Below, one piece after another: positions 22,884 through 33,620 of a stretch of DNA of 64,000 nucleotides. Numbering within the stretch: the stretch's first letter is position 1; the number at the start of each line of letters is the position of its first letter. The position numbers and the translations under genes were made by a program. Source of the stretch: Eretmocerus hayati (Eukaryota; Arthropoda; Insecta; Hymenoptera; Aphelinidae); NCBI GenBank assembly GCA_029851415.1, contig CM056743.1, positions 74,545,186 to 74,609,185 of the forward strand, read 5' to 3'. The notes beneath the pieces were generated by a model. The model was not told where the DNA came from. It saw only the letters and a list, made by a program, of their open reading frames with translations, and did not search any database.

Positions 22884-25504
22884 CACTACCTACCATAAAT
22901 AATGGATCACACATGGGTTGACAAAAATGATCATATTTCTTAAACGATGCAACCTACGGAAACTTCAAAAAGAACATCTTGAAAATCTTGGAGAAAACTC
23001 TCGATTTATGCCCCAGCAAGAAATTTTTATGTCATTTTGTTACTATTAATCGTGCTTGAAAAAGTGAAAAAAAATTTTCAATCAATTATGAACCATTTTT
23101 AGGGAGGTGGTTGGATCCTAATGATTGAAAAACGAGCTTGTAGTTTCTTCCAAGATCTTCAATTTCCTCCTTTTAAAAATTTTCTACGGGCATTTCAACC
23201 CAAGTAACGGCCTTCGGAAGATTGATGATGCGCACCAACTGATCCATCCAGCCGTATAACGTGGCCGAGGCCCTCCACCCACCTCTACTTCCTCGTCTAA
23301 TTCAATAACCACCGAAGAAATTTTGATCTCACATACTTTTGACATAAAATTGACTGAACTTTCAGAATTTGAGGTTACAAAGTCAATCTAAAATGATCCC
23401 AAGGACTTATACAGTTTTTTGTACAGGAAGTGATGATTTTACAGTTGAGGGGTCATTTAATGCGGAAACAAAATCCTCGCGATACTAGTAATCTTCAAAA
23501 TACATCAATCAAGTATTTTGAATAATATAGTACATTTATCAGATGTGCATGGTGCATGGCGAATCGTAATGGTGTACGTCACACGTTTGTCTAGGTATTC
23601 TTGTCGACGTCGCGCGCTGTAGTAGTAGTGAATATGAACTCTTTTTGATACAACATACGGATGATCTTATTGGTTCTTCCTGCTAATTCCTACATTCACG
23701 CATTTGCACTTTTTTATGCGGATAAGAAATCATCCTGGAATCGATTCAGTTATATTAATATGAATTTCCCTTGTTTACCTTGGTCCGTTATCATTCTTGC
23801 CAATCTTTTTGTCCGGCACCAAGGTCCTGGTTCGAAGAACTTCCCCGCGTTAAACCCGTTGGATGCGAAGGATAGTGATATTTAATCGTGTATGATATAC
23901 TATTAGTATTGTAGTGTCCAAGATATCAATTCCTGCCGTCAAGTCGAATTGGTAGCTTTTTCTGACTGCATAAAGCCAGTTGCAATCGTTAGCTGTATCT
24001 TTCACTCCCTTTAATTGTGATATTATATTATACAATATGCTTGATGTATTTTGAACATTTCTAGTATTGTGGATCATTTTTTGTGTGCATTAAACGACCT
24101 CCCAATTGAAGAATCATCTTTCTCTGTACAAAAAACCATTTAAGTCCTTGGGATCATTCCAGATTGACTTTTCGACCTCAAATTCTGAAAGTTCAGTCAA
24201 TCTTATGTCAAAAGTATGAGAGATCAAAATTTCTCCGGGGGTTATTGAGTTAGACCAGGAAGTAGAGATGGGTGGAGGGCCTCGACCACGTTATACGGCT
24301 GGATGAATCAGTTGGTGCGCATCATCAATCTCCCGAAGGCCGTAACTTGGATTGAAATGGTCGTAGAAAATTTCGACGAAGGGAAATTGGAGATCTTGAA
24401 TGAAACTACAGGCTCATTTTCGAATCATTAGGATCCAACCATTTCCCTGAAAATGGTTCATGATTCATTGAAATTTTTTCTTTCACTTTTTCAACCACGA
24501 TTAACCTCTTCGCGCATTTGTCCACATACGTGGACGCGTCTTTGGATGATGCCAGTAAATTTCACTCCCAAGATATCGCAAAAATTCTTGTGGGGCTCTC
24601 TTTTCTCGCCCGAAATCAATGATTCATTCGAGTTTATTCTTCGGTACACTCATTTCCACTACCTGTTTGAGGCAAATTCATTGTATTGAAAAATTCAGTT
24701 GTCCGAAAAAGCTAAAACTTGAGCTTAATACTTGAATATAAGGTCTAAAAATCATGCAGAAGGATTTGAACATACTCTTCGAGTACACCGAACTATTCCT
24801 ACAAGAAAGGATACATAATGTTGAAGTATACGGAATAACGAGCCTCGTGAAGTCTGGCCTCATACGTGTACACCGTGCATTCGAGGAATTCGAAAGAGCC
24901 AATTTGTCCAGAGTATACAGAGAGTTCACATACAAGAACGTGTAGAGTTTTTCTCGTCGTACTCTTTGCCATGATCACTTTATGGGAATCGATTATGATT
25001 AGGACTTTTCAAAGAATCATCCATGTCCAAATTTTTATATAGTTATGATGTATCGACAATGAGGATGAGACGATGTGGAATAGTCTCACGATAGAAATGT
25101 CATGTTATTGGACTATGTTATACGCTGTTTAGTACTTATTCATTAAACTGGTGGAGTCAAATTCCTTCTATGATTCCTTTCCATGACTCCACGGTGTCCA
25201 CATACGTGGACATGGTCAACAATACAATATAATGATGAATTTTTCCATCTGTTTGAAGCTCAGAGAACTTTTCAACGTTAGAGTTGATGAAATTCATCGA
25301 GAAATAATTCTTCCTACCACGGGAAATGAGTGCGTGCACGAAGAGGTTAATAGTATGAAAATCACATGAGAAAATTTTTTCTGGGACATGAATCGATAGT
25401 TTTTTCAATATGCTTCTTTTTCAAATTTCCGTAGGTTGCATCGTTTAAGGAATATGATCATTTTTGTCGACCCATGTGTGATCCATCATTTATGGTAGGT
25501 AGTG
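22884..25504. mobile_element. 2.6-kb foldback transposon with TA target duplication, inside the capsid gene
   Basis: The termini are CACTACCTACCATAAAT and its inverse, flanked by TA at 22882-22883 and 25505-25506. The left arm 22884-23430 matches the right arm 24117-25504 once the nested 24505-25346 insertion is removed; shared landmarks include AACGATGCAACCTACGGAAA and CGTTATACGGCTGGATGA-like words. The central loop is about 23430-24117 and has no transposase. The TA target and long inverted arms suggest a Tc1/mariner-type non-autonomous element. Confidence 0.8.
24505..25346. mobile_element. 842-bp TTAA-targeting (piggyBac-type) non-autonomous element
   Basis: It sits inside the right arm of the 22884-25504 foldback. 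Both flanks carry TTAA (24501-24504 and 25347-25350). The ends read CCTCTTCGCGCA and, inverted, CCTCTTCGTGCA. The sequence either side matches the uninterrupted left foldback arm across a single TTAA. The interior, with CCACATACGTGGAC palindromes near both ends, shows no transposase. Confidence 0.75.
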
Positions 25505-26089
25505 TACTTGTGCACCCACAGCATTCGCAACCTTAGTTTGAATTATAGCAGGTATATCACTCCTCGACCCCGTGAGAATCAATTCATGTTCCACACTGAT
25601 GAGAACTCTTCGATAGTCCTCTGCAAATCCAAAAATTGCTGCGAGTGGTATCATGACGTCAAATTGACCAGCATCGTTGACAACTTTTCTAGTTTCCAAG
25701 GCATCTAACCAACCTGCGTTCTCGAGCGCATTAGCCTGGTTTGAATTGAAGGGAACGTATCCTTCCAGCAGAGTCGTCAGTTCAACATTCTTGCATCTCT
25801 CTATTTCTGTACCATTGATTCCGTAACGCCCACTATCAAAGAGGTGACAAAGTCCATTATTCACAAAATTTGTCCCTGTCAGGGCTTGATCCTTTGTATC
25901 TGTCAATTTCCCACACATATGTAAAAAACTTCTGGAAGGAACCAAACACAAATCCTGATGTTGGATCGCGATGCGGATTCCGTAATTGTTATTGATGTTT
26001 AAAGATGTATAAGGTTGATGGTCGTGGAATTCTAAATGAGCAATGAACTCATCAAGAATCTTTGGAGATTGTACATCTAGGATCTCCAT
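25505..26089 (-). pseudogene. Double jelly-roll capsid protein, N-terminal half (interrupted gene)
   Basis: It begins at an ATG at 26089 and encodes the NNNYGIRIAIQHQDLCLVP and FLHMCGKL blocks. These correspond to NLNDEIRIVINSNDLYLLP and YLYIEGTI in the full copy at 62825-63994. The GFAEDYRRVLISVEHELIL region then matches GFCEDYRKIIIHAKHGLIM. Coding stops at the insertion at 25504. Removing the insertion and one TA would leave the two halves in the same frame, so the insertion, and not earlier decay, broke the gene. Confidence 0.75.
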
Positions 26090-26319
26090 CTCCTTGAGAT
26101 CTATAGCAACAGACAGAGGAACAATTTATTCTTTTGAAGATTTCTTTGAAAGATGACTTTTGGTCACTCTGACAGCTGACTTCTTGACTCTCAATCCCAG
26201 GCTCTTGAGGAACTTTATGTTTTGTGGTGTTAGCCGTCCGACCTTCGGAAGATGGCTGTTGATTCTGCGACATGAGAGGGTACTCATATACCCATATCCA
26301 GTTTTGAGTACAAGACCTA

Positions 26320-26862
26320 TTAATCTATCGTTTTCACGTGTAACCGAACACTGATCAATTTCCTACGAAAATCGATTGGATCGCCGTTCTGATCAACTAT
26401 AGATACCTGTACAACTTTGAATTGATCCTTGACTTGAATAGGATAGGAAATTGGTTGTGTAGCTTCTTCGATCATCTCATATCCAGGAGGGACAACGGGA
26501 AAAAATTCGTGTATTGTATGCGTCAACTGATCATTGATGTATGCTCCAGTTGTTATACCACATTCGACTCGTATGACGTTTACTCTGAGAATGTTCACTG
26601 GGGAGTCAGACTCGTAGGTTTTATCTGCTTTCAAGACTTGCTCTGAGAACCCAAGTGTTCGACCTATCGAATCCTCACGACGTAAGTCAATATCACGATT
26701 GCATTGAATTATGCTGCACTGAGTGTTGTTGTTGGGCTTTATGCTGATTTCAATATTCTTTTTCTTGAGCTTCTTCTGAAATTCTCGTTCAATGTCACCA
26801 ATTTCGTAACTACCTGTTGGCAGCTCTACAACCTGTCCATTAGGGTGTCCGTTATTTCCCAA
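26320..26862 (-). CDS. Putative minor capsid (penton-like) protein of the virus-like element
   Basis: 180 aa, complete and uninterrupted, just upstream of the capsid gene on the same strand. It opens with a GSYEIGDIEREFQKKL helix. A conserved VNVIRVECGITTGAYIND segment is followed by THTIHEFFPVVPPGYEMIE, and it closes with VSIVDQNGDPIDFRRKL and a basic C-terminus. This architecture recurs beside double jelly-roll capsid genes in insect genomes. The penton-like role is inferred from position and the beta-rich pattern, not from a diagnostic motif. It may be the best preserved gene of this copy. Confidence 0.6.
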   Translation of the reverse strand: MGNNGHPNGQVVELPTGSYEIGDIEREFQKKLKKKNIEISIKPNNNTQCSIIQCNRDIDLRREDSIGRTLGFSEQVLKADKTYESDSPVNILRVNVIRVECGITTGAYINDQLTHTIHEFFPVVPPGYEMIEEATQPISYPIQVKDQFKVVQVSIVDQNGDPIDFRRKLISVRLHVKTID

Positions 26863-27049
26863 GTTGGGCGCGAGGCTTAGGTCGCCCCCTAGATCGTCTC
26901 GTCATCACCAAAAAATGGTATCCCAACCACGACTGGTGCAAAAATCGACCTTTAAACCGTGCCTCTAAAGTCAGGGGCTTTTTCACATGGATAGTCCAGC
27001 GTAGCTTTCTTGAGGTGCTCGAACACTTGTGGCTATTGGCCACCAACAC

Positions 27050-27700
27050 TTCAATACGAGTCTAAACATCGTCAAAGGTGCTGTTTTCGACGTAAAATTT
27101 CCTGCTTAATTCGAATCCAATGTTAGTTTCACCCTAAAAGAGTGACAAGACTAGTTATTTGATGCTTTTCGAGGAGGAAATGGACTTTTCTACACAAAAA
27201 TGACCTTATTTTCGTTGTTTCCGTCCTCCTGAGAGCTACGGGTGTCTTGAAACGATCATATCCCATGTAATATTGTATGCAAGACTTGGAGTGATTGGTG
27301 ATTTTTACCTAGGAGAATCGCCAGACTCGCTGATTGATGTTTTTCGAAGAGTAAGGAGTGGTTTTACGCAAAAAAGCTTCCATTTTGGGTGTTTCCAACC
27401 TCCTCAGAGCTACGGATATCTTGATACAATCATCTCCTACCCGAATCTGCGCGCTCGATCGATATTCATTGTTATTTCTCTCCTAGGAGAGTCACCAGTC
27501 TGGCTAACTGATGATTTTCGAGGAGAAAATGGGGTTTCCCGCGGGTTAAACCCCACTGCACTTACATTTCTGACCTCGTGAGAGCTACCGACATCTCACA
27601 AAGATCGTTCCTCGCGTGGAATTTCATGTTGGATTCAAGTTCATTGTTAGTTTTCCCTTACAGGAAAAAAATCACCGAGGATATCAACCTGGGCGAAAAA
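27050..27700. repeat. Tandem repeat, about 175-bp unit, 3-4 copies
   Basis: GAGAGCTAC words recur at about 27231, 27405 and 27580 with conserved neighbours (TTTTCGA-GAG, CTAGGAGA, TCC-ACCTCCT). Units differ by 20-30% by eye. The array lies between the minor-capsid-like gene and the tRNA-like head. Confidence 0.65.
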
Positions 27701-27715
27701 TCTAGGGTATTCACC

Positions 27716-27795
27716 CAGTGTTGGCTCAGTCGATAGCGTGCTAGCTTTGGAATCAAGACTGTTCGAGGGGGCGTGGGTTCGATTCCCGGCGAAAT
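27716..27795 (+). mobile_element. tRNA-derived SINE head (A and B boxes)
   Basis: TGGCTCAGTCGATAGCG matches a Pol III A box, and GGTTCGATTCCCG is a canonical B box at about 27776-27788. They sit about 45 bp apart, as in tRNA genes. The acceptor stem does not close properly, so this is a SINE promoter or tRNA pseudogene rather than a functional tRNA. Confidence 0.65.
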
Positions 27796-27929
27796 CACTC
27801 GGAAATTTTTTCTCAGGTTTTTTCGAAGGGGAAAAAACCCATCATACCTCGCTTGCTTTGGAATAGCGTTTTCCCCGGGATTATCCTTCAGAGACATCCT
27901 GGATTTTCCCATTTCACGAGGTTCGACTA

Positions 27930-28337
27930 GCGGGCCTTGGGCGAATCCGAAGCAGGGGGAGGGTGGGTAACGTAGGGAGTTAATAAGCCGACCCGACGTG
28001 CCTTTCTTAGTGCACGGGGAGGTGCGGGGAATGTCGGCCTTATCGGCATTGGAGATTGAGTCTCACCAAATCATGGCCTTGCAAACCATGAAGAGGCTCT
28101 CTCCGGGAACGCAAAGGGTACAGCGGATCCGATGGCTCACTTTGTGAGACAGGGAATGTCGGCCTTACCGGCATTGGAGAGAGGCATTCCATGGCTGCAA
28201 ACCATGGCGTAGGTCACTCCGGAGAAGCTGGGATCCACAAGTAAAGGAAAAATTAGGGCATAACCCTTCACACCAAGGTGGCAAAGGGGCCCCCCGTGCT
28301 AGGCCCAGGAGGCAGCAAGGGGATCTCGAAAAAAAAA
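27930..28337 (+). mobile_element. Retro-element body with A-tail, disrupting the core-like gene
   Basis: A GC-richer block contains two copies of GGAATGTCGGCCTTA-CGGCATTGGAG (28028 and 28153, period about 125 bp). It ends in a nine-A run at 28329-28337. The A-tail abuts coding sequence of the minus-strand core-like protein, whose continuation is missing. It may be one unit with the tRNA-like head at 27716. No target duplication was found. Confidence 0.5.
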
Positions 28338-28655
28338 CCGCCGACAGCCGAAGTGGCTATTGTCCGGAGAATCGAGATGTTTCGTCTCCCTCCAGAACTT
28401 CTCACATACTTCCGAGCAATTAGCAAAGCAGTCTTGATTGTCGATCTTGAGTCTCTATTTTTATTATTTCTAGATCTAATAGCTCTTGATGTTGTTGCAA
28501 TGATTTTTCGTGATGTGTGTATTTTTTTATTAGGACGACCTTTACGGACACCCGTACCTAATTTTGATTTTGCTTTCATAATATTTGTGATAGCGTTAGC
28601 AGCTGCTCTCTCTCCAAAACTTGAATCTTTAGCTAAGAATCGTTGCCGAGCTTGA
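28338..28655 (-). pseudogene. Basic core-like protein of the virus-like element, truncated
   Basis: The minus-strand frame encodes an Arg/Lys-rich stretch including GRPNKKIHTSRK, SGGRRNISILRT and a terminal ATSAVGG. It then runs into the A-tail of the retro-insertion. Elements with double jelly-roll capsids often encode such a basic protein, in which a Gly-Gly step is followed by a hydrophobic segment, comparable to adenovirus core or minor proteins. Here the hydrophobic part is lost. The start is unclear because the frame is open upstream past 28630. Confidence 0.5.
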
Positions 28656-29381
28656 TCAGCTTCGTTCCTTTTCCCGACCGCTCGGTGCTCTGAATATCAA
28701 ATATCGTGCTCTCTGCAATAATTATCCACAGGACTGTGACCCTCTTATCACCTCGTGATAGTCGCTAGGTCAATTTAGTCTCTAGTCCACAAAACTGATA
28801 CCTCAGTATATTAAGTTCAAACGGTGGCTAATTGATGAGCTTATTGACTGTCCCATAACCTCTGTGAATGATCATATCGATGGCTCAGAGTAAAAAGGAA
28901 CTATCTCAAAACGACAGAGTTAAGAGGAACTATCCAAAAATTTTTGGTAAAAGGAACTATTTGAAAATTTTTGTTCAAAAGGAACTATCTGAAAGTGCCT
29001 GTGAACGGAACTATTCAAAAAATTATGACAGAAAAGAACTATTTATAAACGGAAGAATTGAGAAGTACTATCTGAAAGTTTTTGGTTGAAAGGAACTATC
29101 TAAAAATGTCTGATTTTAGAAAGGAACTATCTATGAATTTTCGATTAAAACTATCTGTAAATTTTTGGTTAAAAGGAACTATCTAAAAGTTTTTGATAGA
29201 AAGGAACTATCTAAAACTTTTTGATTTTAGGAAGGAACTATCGATCAATTTTTGGTTAAAAGGAACTGTCTGAAACTTTTCGGATAAAAGGAACTATTTG
29301 AAAATTTTCGGTTAAAAGGAACTATCTGAAAATTCTGGGTGAGAAGGAAGTATCTAAACAATTCTTGGTTAAAAGGAAATA

Positions 29382-30148
29382 CAGTACTCTCCGCTTAATG
29401 TGGTCACATCGGGACAAAAAATTTTGATTCTAATAAGCGGATGATTCTAATACCCAGACAAGATATATCATCGTCAATTCACGTTAATTATTAAAGTATA
29501 GCTAAGAAACATGGAATTTCCATCATCTCTCAACTTATTCATTAGTAAAGGGTGATATATTGGCATTCTGTACAATCGTCAACAAAACACGGAAAATCGT
29601 CTGCGCTATCTTATTAGGAAAAGAAATTTATTTCTCTTTTCCACTTCTCTTCCTCTTCCGATTTTCATTGACATCATTCAATGCATCACTCTCGATTTCT
29701 TTCCTTGACTTCAACGGCTTACTGAGCGAAGATTGGGGAATTGCAAGCTGTAACGCAGCATCCCACTGACTCGTGCTTTTTGGTAAAATATCATATTCTG
29801 TGAACAGTTGCAATTTATTCACTGACACTGAGATCGGCTCGCTTGCTCATTTTGGCGAATGTTTAGAACAGAGTCGCGATCGGATAAAGACTGAGACAGA
29901 GAGACACTATATGATGAATACTAATGTAGATAGTGTGAATATATCGTTAGTAGAACGCCTTTCTTGCTCTGTAAATATTCTAACTAACTCGCGAAGTGGA
30001 CTTGGTGTGATCCTAATAACCGGAGTTTTGAGCACAATATCCGATAAATTTTACATTGGTCGATAAACAAGAGGGTTGGGACCAGCAGTTCTGATCACAA
30101 TAAACGAATGATTCTATTATCCGTGATCACATTAAGCGGAAAGTACTG
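29382..30148 (-). mobile_element. 767-bp pogo/Tigger-like element
   Basis: The termini CAGTACTCTCCGCTTAATGT and (inverted) CAGTACTTTCCGCTTAATGT are flanked by TA at 29380-29381 and 30149-30150, as in Tc1/mariner-pogo transposons. The minus-strand frame 29828-29628 encodes WDAALQLAIPQSSLSK followed by RKRKRSGKEK. This resembles the N-terminal helix-turn-helix of Tigger/CENP-B-type transposases. The catalytic DDE domain is missing, so the copy is non-autonomous. Confidence 0.75.
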
Positions 30149-30529
30149 TATCTGGAAGAATATGAGATCTATCTTAGAATATGAAAAGGTCTTGGTGTAG
30201 AGATAATGAATCGGCTCTAGCCAGGTATATCACCTTAATATCAATTTTTCCTAGTATCTGGTTCCAAACCGTAGAGACTATGATGATGATTCGGCCTAGA
30301 TAGATCTTTGGTTTCGAACAAGAAACTAGAAAAAGTTGGTATTAAAGTGATATACCTGACTAGAGCTGAGTCATTATCTTTACGCCGAGGCCATTTCGTA
30401 TTCTGAGATAGTCCTCATATCTTTCTAAATACTTCCTTTGAACCAAGAATTGTTGAGATACTTCCTTCTAACCCAGAATTGTTTAGATAGTTCCTTTTAA
30501 CCGAGAATTTTTAGATAGTTCCTTTCAAC

Positions 30530-31347
30530 TGTGGCGTCCCACCATCCCGAGGTGCCCCAATTACCCAAAGAAGTTGTGAATTGCTGAGTTGCGATTGAGG
30601 ATTGCTTGTCTTTTGAGTAACCTCTATTTAATTAAGCAATCAGAATTATGAAGACAGGTTGATTCAGCGCATTGTTGTCGCCGTGCGCGTAACCCACAGT
30701 AACTCCAAGTTACGCGCACGGCCAAGAAAAAACAGGTCAAATTTCATAACTACACAGCTATAAATATTGAGTGTCAACAGCAGTTGATTGATCAGTCTTG
30801 AAACGTAACTCTTAAACTCACGCGCAAATTTTACCCAAGTGTTGAGCACAACAAAGTAAATTTCTAAGTGAGAAACTGAGTCGACTGAATCCCGCCGCGC
30901 ATCTCCGGCGTCATCCCGAGAACGAGCTAATCAACCTGTCTATCAGCCTCCAGGATATCTTGACCCGCAGAGCTGGGAATCCTCGAGTAGAATTTAGTAT
31001 CAACATAATTGTAAGTCTAAGAAAATCTACCATTCATGTTTAGTATATTAAATCGATCGTTGTTACCTTTGTATTGTCCAATTCAAAATTGGCATATAAA
31101 TCGAATTATTCTCAAATTAATATTTATTAATTAAATTGACCTTCTCCCTGATGATTAATATGCATATTTCATTTTTCAAAATTTGAACGATATATATATA
31201 TATATATATATACTTTTCTACATTGTCTACTTGTCTACATTTTTTAATAAGGTGAGTGCAACAGGGCAGGCCGCCCTTCAATGTCCAAAAAACCCACTCC
31301 AAAATAAATATATTTGTTACCCGGACCCATCAGGTCCGGTCATAACA
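30530..31347. mobile_element. Candidate solo LTR
   Basis: This 818-bp block starts TGTGGCGTCCC and ends GGTCATAACA, giving TG...CA ends. Flanks are CAAC on the left and TAAC on the right (one mismatch). It interrupts a GGAACTATCT-family minisatellite unit that resumes on the other side. A TATAAATA at about 30767 and AATAAATATA near 31302 could be promoter and poly(A) signals. No internal retroviral genes are present, as expected after LTR-LTR recombination. Confidence 0.5.
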
Positions 31348-31833
31348 TAACCAAAAATGCATAGATAGTTCTTTTCTGAAATCAGAAATTTTCAGATAGT
31401 TCCTTTAACCGAAAATTTTCAGATAGTTCCTTTCAACCAAAAATTTACGGATAGTTCCTTCTAACCAGAAATTCATAGATAGTTCCTTTCTAAAATCAGG
31501 AATTTTTAGATAGTTCCTTCCTACCAAAAACTTTTAGATAGTTCCTTCTAACCAAAAATTCACAGATAGTTCCTTTCAACCGGAAATTTATAGATAGTTT
31601 CTTTCTAAAATCAAATTTTTAAGATGGTTCCTTATAAATCTGACACTTCTGGATAGTCCCTTTCAACCAAAAATTTTTAGATAGTTCCTTTTAACTCTTA
31701 CGTTTTGAGATAGTTCCTTTTTACTCTGAGCCATCGATATCAGCATGACGGTTCATTCATGACTGAGTTTCACCTCATAAATATTCGTTTTTATAGCTCT
31801 CACAACACAGTATCGATGAATCTGCTGTAGACG

Positions 31834-32445
31834 ATGGAGTCTCATAAGTATTCAAAAAAGTTACCTGTAATGGATTTTGACTTGTTGTCTGGTGACTATG
31901 GATGTAAGGTAAAGGAACATGGTGATTTGCTCCCAAGTAATGTTCGTGCTAATTTCTGTGGAGCTTCAGGCATGGGGAAAACAAATGCTCTCCTCGCTCT
32001 CATTCCACATGAAAACGGTCTGAGATTTAAGAATATCTATATATATTCGAAATCATTGGATCAGCCAAAGTACCAGTTTCTCAAAAAACTGCTTCAATCC
32101 TTGGACGGGATCAAGTTCTTCGGGTTCAGCGAACATGATGACGTAATATCACCCGATGGAGCAGCTAACAATCCTATATTCATTTTCGATGACGGAGCAT
32201 CTGAAAAACAGGATAATATCAGATCTTTCTATCGTCGCGCAAGACATAAGAATCTGGATAGTTCCTACCTATATCAGTCCTGCGCACAACTGCCTAAGCA
32301 TCTTGTAAGAGATAATGTCAATTCCCTGATATTCCACCAAGATGAAGCGAATCTCCACCACATCTACAAGAACCATGTCAATACTGACATGTCCTTTCGG
32401 CGTTTCAAGGATTTGTGTGGTTATTGCTGGAATGACTCTGATTGA
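31834..32445 (+). CDS. Packaging ATPase of the virus-like element (FtsK/HerA type), C-terminus truncated
   Basis: 203 aa. Walker A is GASGMGKT at residues 43-50; Walker B is PIFIFDD ending at residue 120. KLPVMDFDLLSG opens the protein, and DLCGYCWND comes just before the stop. These features match the small A32-like packaging ATPases of Polinton-type elements, which drive DNA into capsids. A TGA at 32443-32445 is followed in the same frame by about 20 conserved-looking codons (GRYRKGFD) to 32510. The original protein was therefore slightly longer. It is the first plus-strand gene right of the 28875-31739 insertion, opposite in direction to the capsid genes. Confidence 0.75.
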   Translation: MESHKYSKKLPVMDFDLLSGDYGCKVKEHGDLLPSNVRANFCGASGMGKTNALLALIPHENGLRFKNIYIYSKSLDQPKYQFLKKLLQSLDGIKFFGFSEHDDVISPDGAANNPIFIFDDGASEKQDNIRSFYRRARHKNLDSSYLYQSCAQLPKHLVRDNVNSLIFHQDEANLHHIYKNHVNTDMSFRRFKDLCGYCWNDSD

Positions 32446-32577
32446 GGATTCAGAGTCATTGATCGTAGTCATGGACTGAATGACGGCAGATACAGGAAGG
32501 GATTCGATTAATTTATCATAAATTTATGAACAGGAGAGTTTGAACAGCATTCACTGACTAAGCACTGATCTATCAAC

Positions 32578-33598
32578 ATGGCTGACTTTGACCAGCAAAT
32601 CGGTGTTCTCCGTCAAGCTGAGAAAGCTCGTGAAGCTGTGAAGCACAAGTATGATTTATTGAAAGCAAACACGTTTGATACTGGAAGAACCTTGAATGAG
32701 ACATTCAAACCAGTAGTTGCACCACTAGAGAAGTTTATTGAAACATCAGAATCGATACAGAAGACCAAAACACCATCAGTAAAGTTCGAAATTGGAGAAG
32801 ACAATACAGATGAGGACATCAAGAACTCTAGAAAGATACGTCGGAAAATGTCTAGAAGAATGTCTAAAGAGATTTTCACAACCGATGATGATGTATATCC
32901 ATTCGAGTCGGCTTGGAGTGACTCAGCTGCTGAAGATACTGAAACCCCATCCAATATTAGTGGTGATGATACCTTTCGAGCTCTAAATGATGATGACACT
33001 CCTCAAGCTGATCCAGCCAACAAATATCTCAGGATGCTAGATGAAAACAATACTCAGCTCCTTGATACATCATATGGAGTCAGAAAAGTTCGGAACACTT
33101 ACATGATTGGTAATAAACCAGTAAGTTTTGATGACAGTCGTATACACATAGATAACGATCAGTATGAGAAAACGAACGGTCTCATTCAATTATTGTTTAA
33201 GAAACATATTGACTCCGACGCAGTCATGGGTGAAGACCTGGGAAATTTCAACAAAATCATGCAAACGACCAGTTTACACAGGAAATATTAGAGGAAGAAT
33301 GCAGAGCTACGTCTACAAGAGTCTGAGAAATTTCACCGATATATCCGCTTATAAGTAAAGCTGAAAAGAAAAGGACAGCCAGTGGTAGAGGATTACCAAC
33401 CACCTATAAATTTGTTGAGAAAGGTGTCAAAAATGAGTATGTCTTTTGAGATGATGTGAATGAGCTAGTAGATCGCTTGAAATCGCTAATCGCCGAAACT
33501 TCTGCTGGGAATCAGAACCATGTCAATGAGATTCATTCAATAATTGGAGAGCTACGCGAGGCCGGAATCATAAATGAGAGCGTACATTCTGTAAGATA
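32578..33598 (+). pseudogene. Unknown conserved protein of the virus-like element (MADFDQQIG family), two stops
   Basis: The frame opens MADFDQQIGVLRQAEKAREA and has a Ser/Asp-rich middle. A conserved YLRMLDENNTQLLDTSYGVR block follows, then LIQLLFKKHIDSD. A TAG at 33289-33291 ends the 237-aa open part. Further homologous sequence follows to about 33598, including ELVDRLKSLIAE and IIGELREAGII, with a TGA near 33447. I recognise it as a family that accompanies the ATPase in such insect elements; its function is unknown to me. Gene order ATPase, this gene, coiled-coil protein, integrase is kept. Confidence 0.6.
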
Positions 33599-33620
33599 AC
33601 AGTCACAAGATAGCGTTGAT

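Larger units (their letters stand above)
28875..31739. mobile_element. 2.9-kb palindromic transposon with minisatellite arms, TCA target duplication
   Basis: The ends read TATCGATGGCTCAGAG and its inverse, flanked by TCA at 28872-28874 and 31740-31742. Both arms consist of about 30-35-bp units carrying GGAACTATCT, in plus orientation at 28895-29390 and inverted at 30425-30530 and 31360-31730. The centre (30150-30430) is a diverged hairpin of about 100-bp stems. Two later insertions sit inside: a Tigger-like element and a candidate solo LTR. The 3-bp target suggests a PIF/Harbinger- or CACTA-type mechanism. It splits the virus-like element into left and right halves. Confidence 0.7.

Noticed and set aside
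26052..26273. 73-codon frame upstream of the capsid N-terminal half
   Set aside because: It overlaps the capsid start in another frame and has low-complexity composition; there is no counterpart at the second locus.
27716..27795. Functional tRNA gene
   Set aside because: The A and B boxes are good but the acceptor stem does not pair, and the sequence leads into a repeat body; it is better read as a SINE head.
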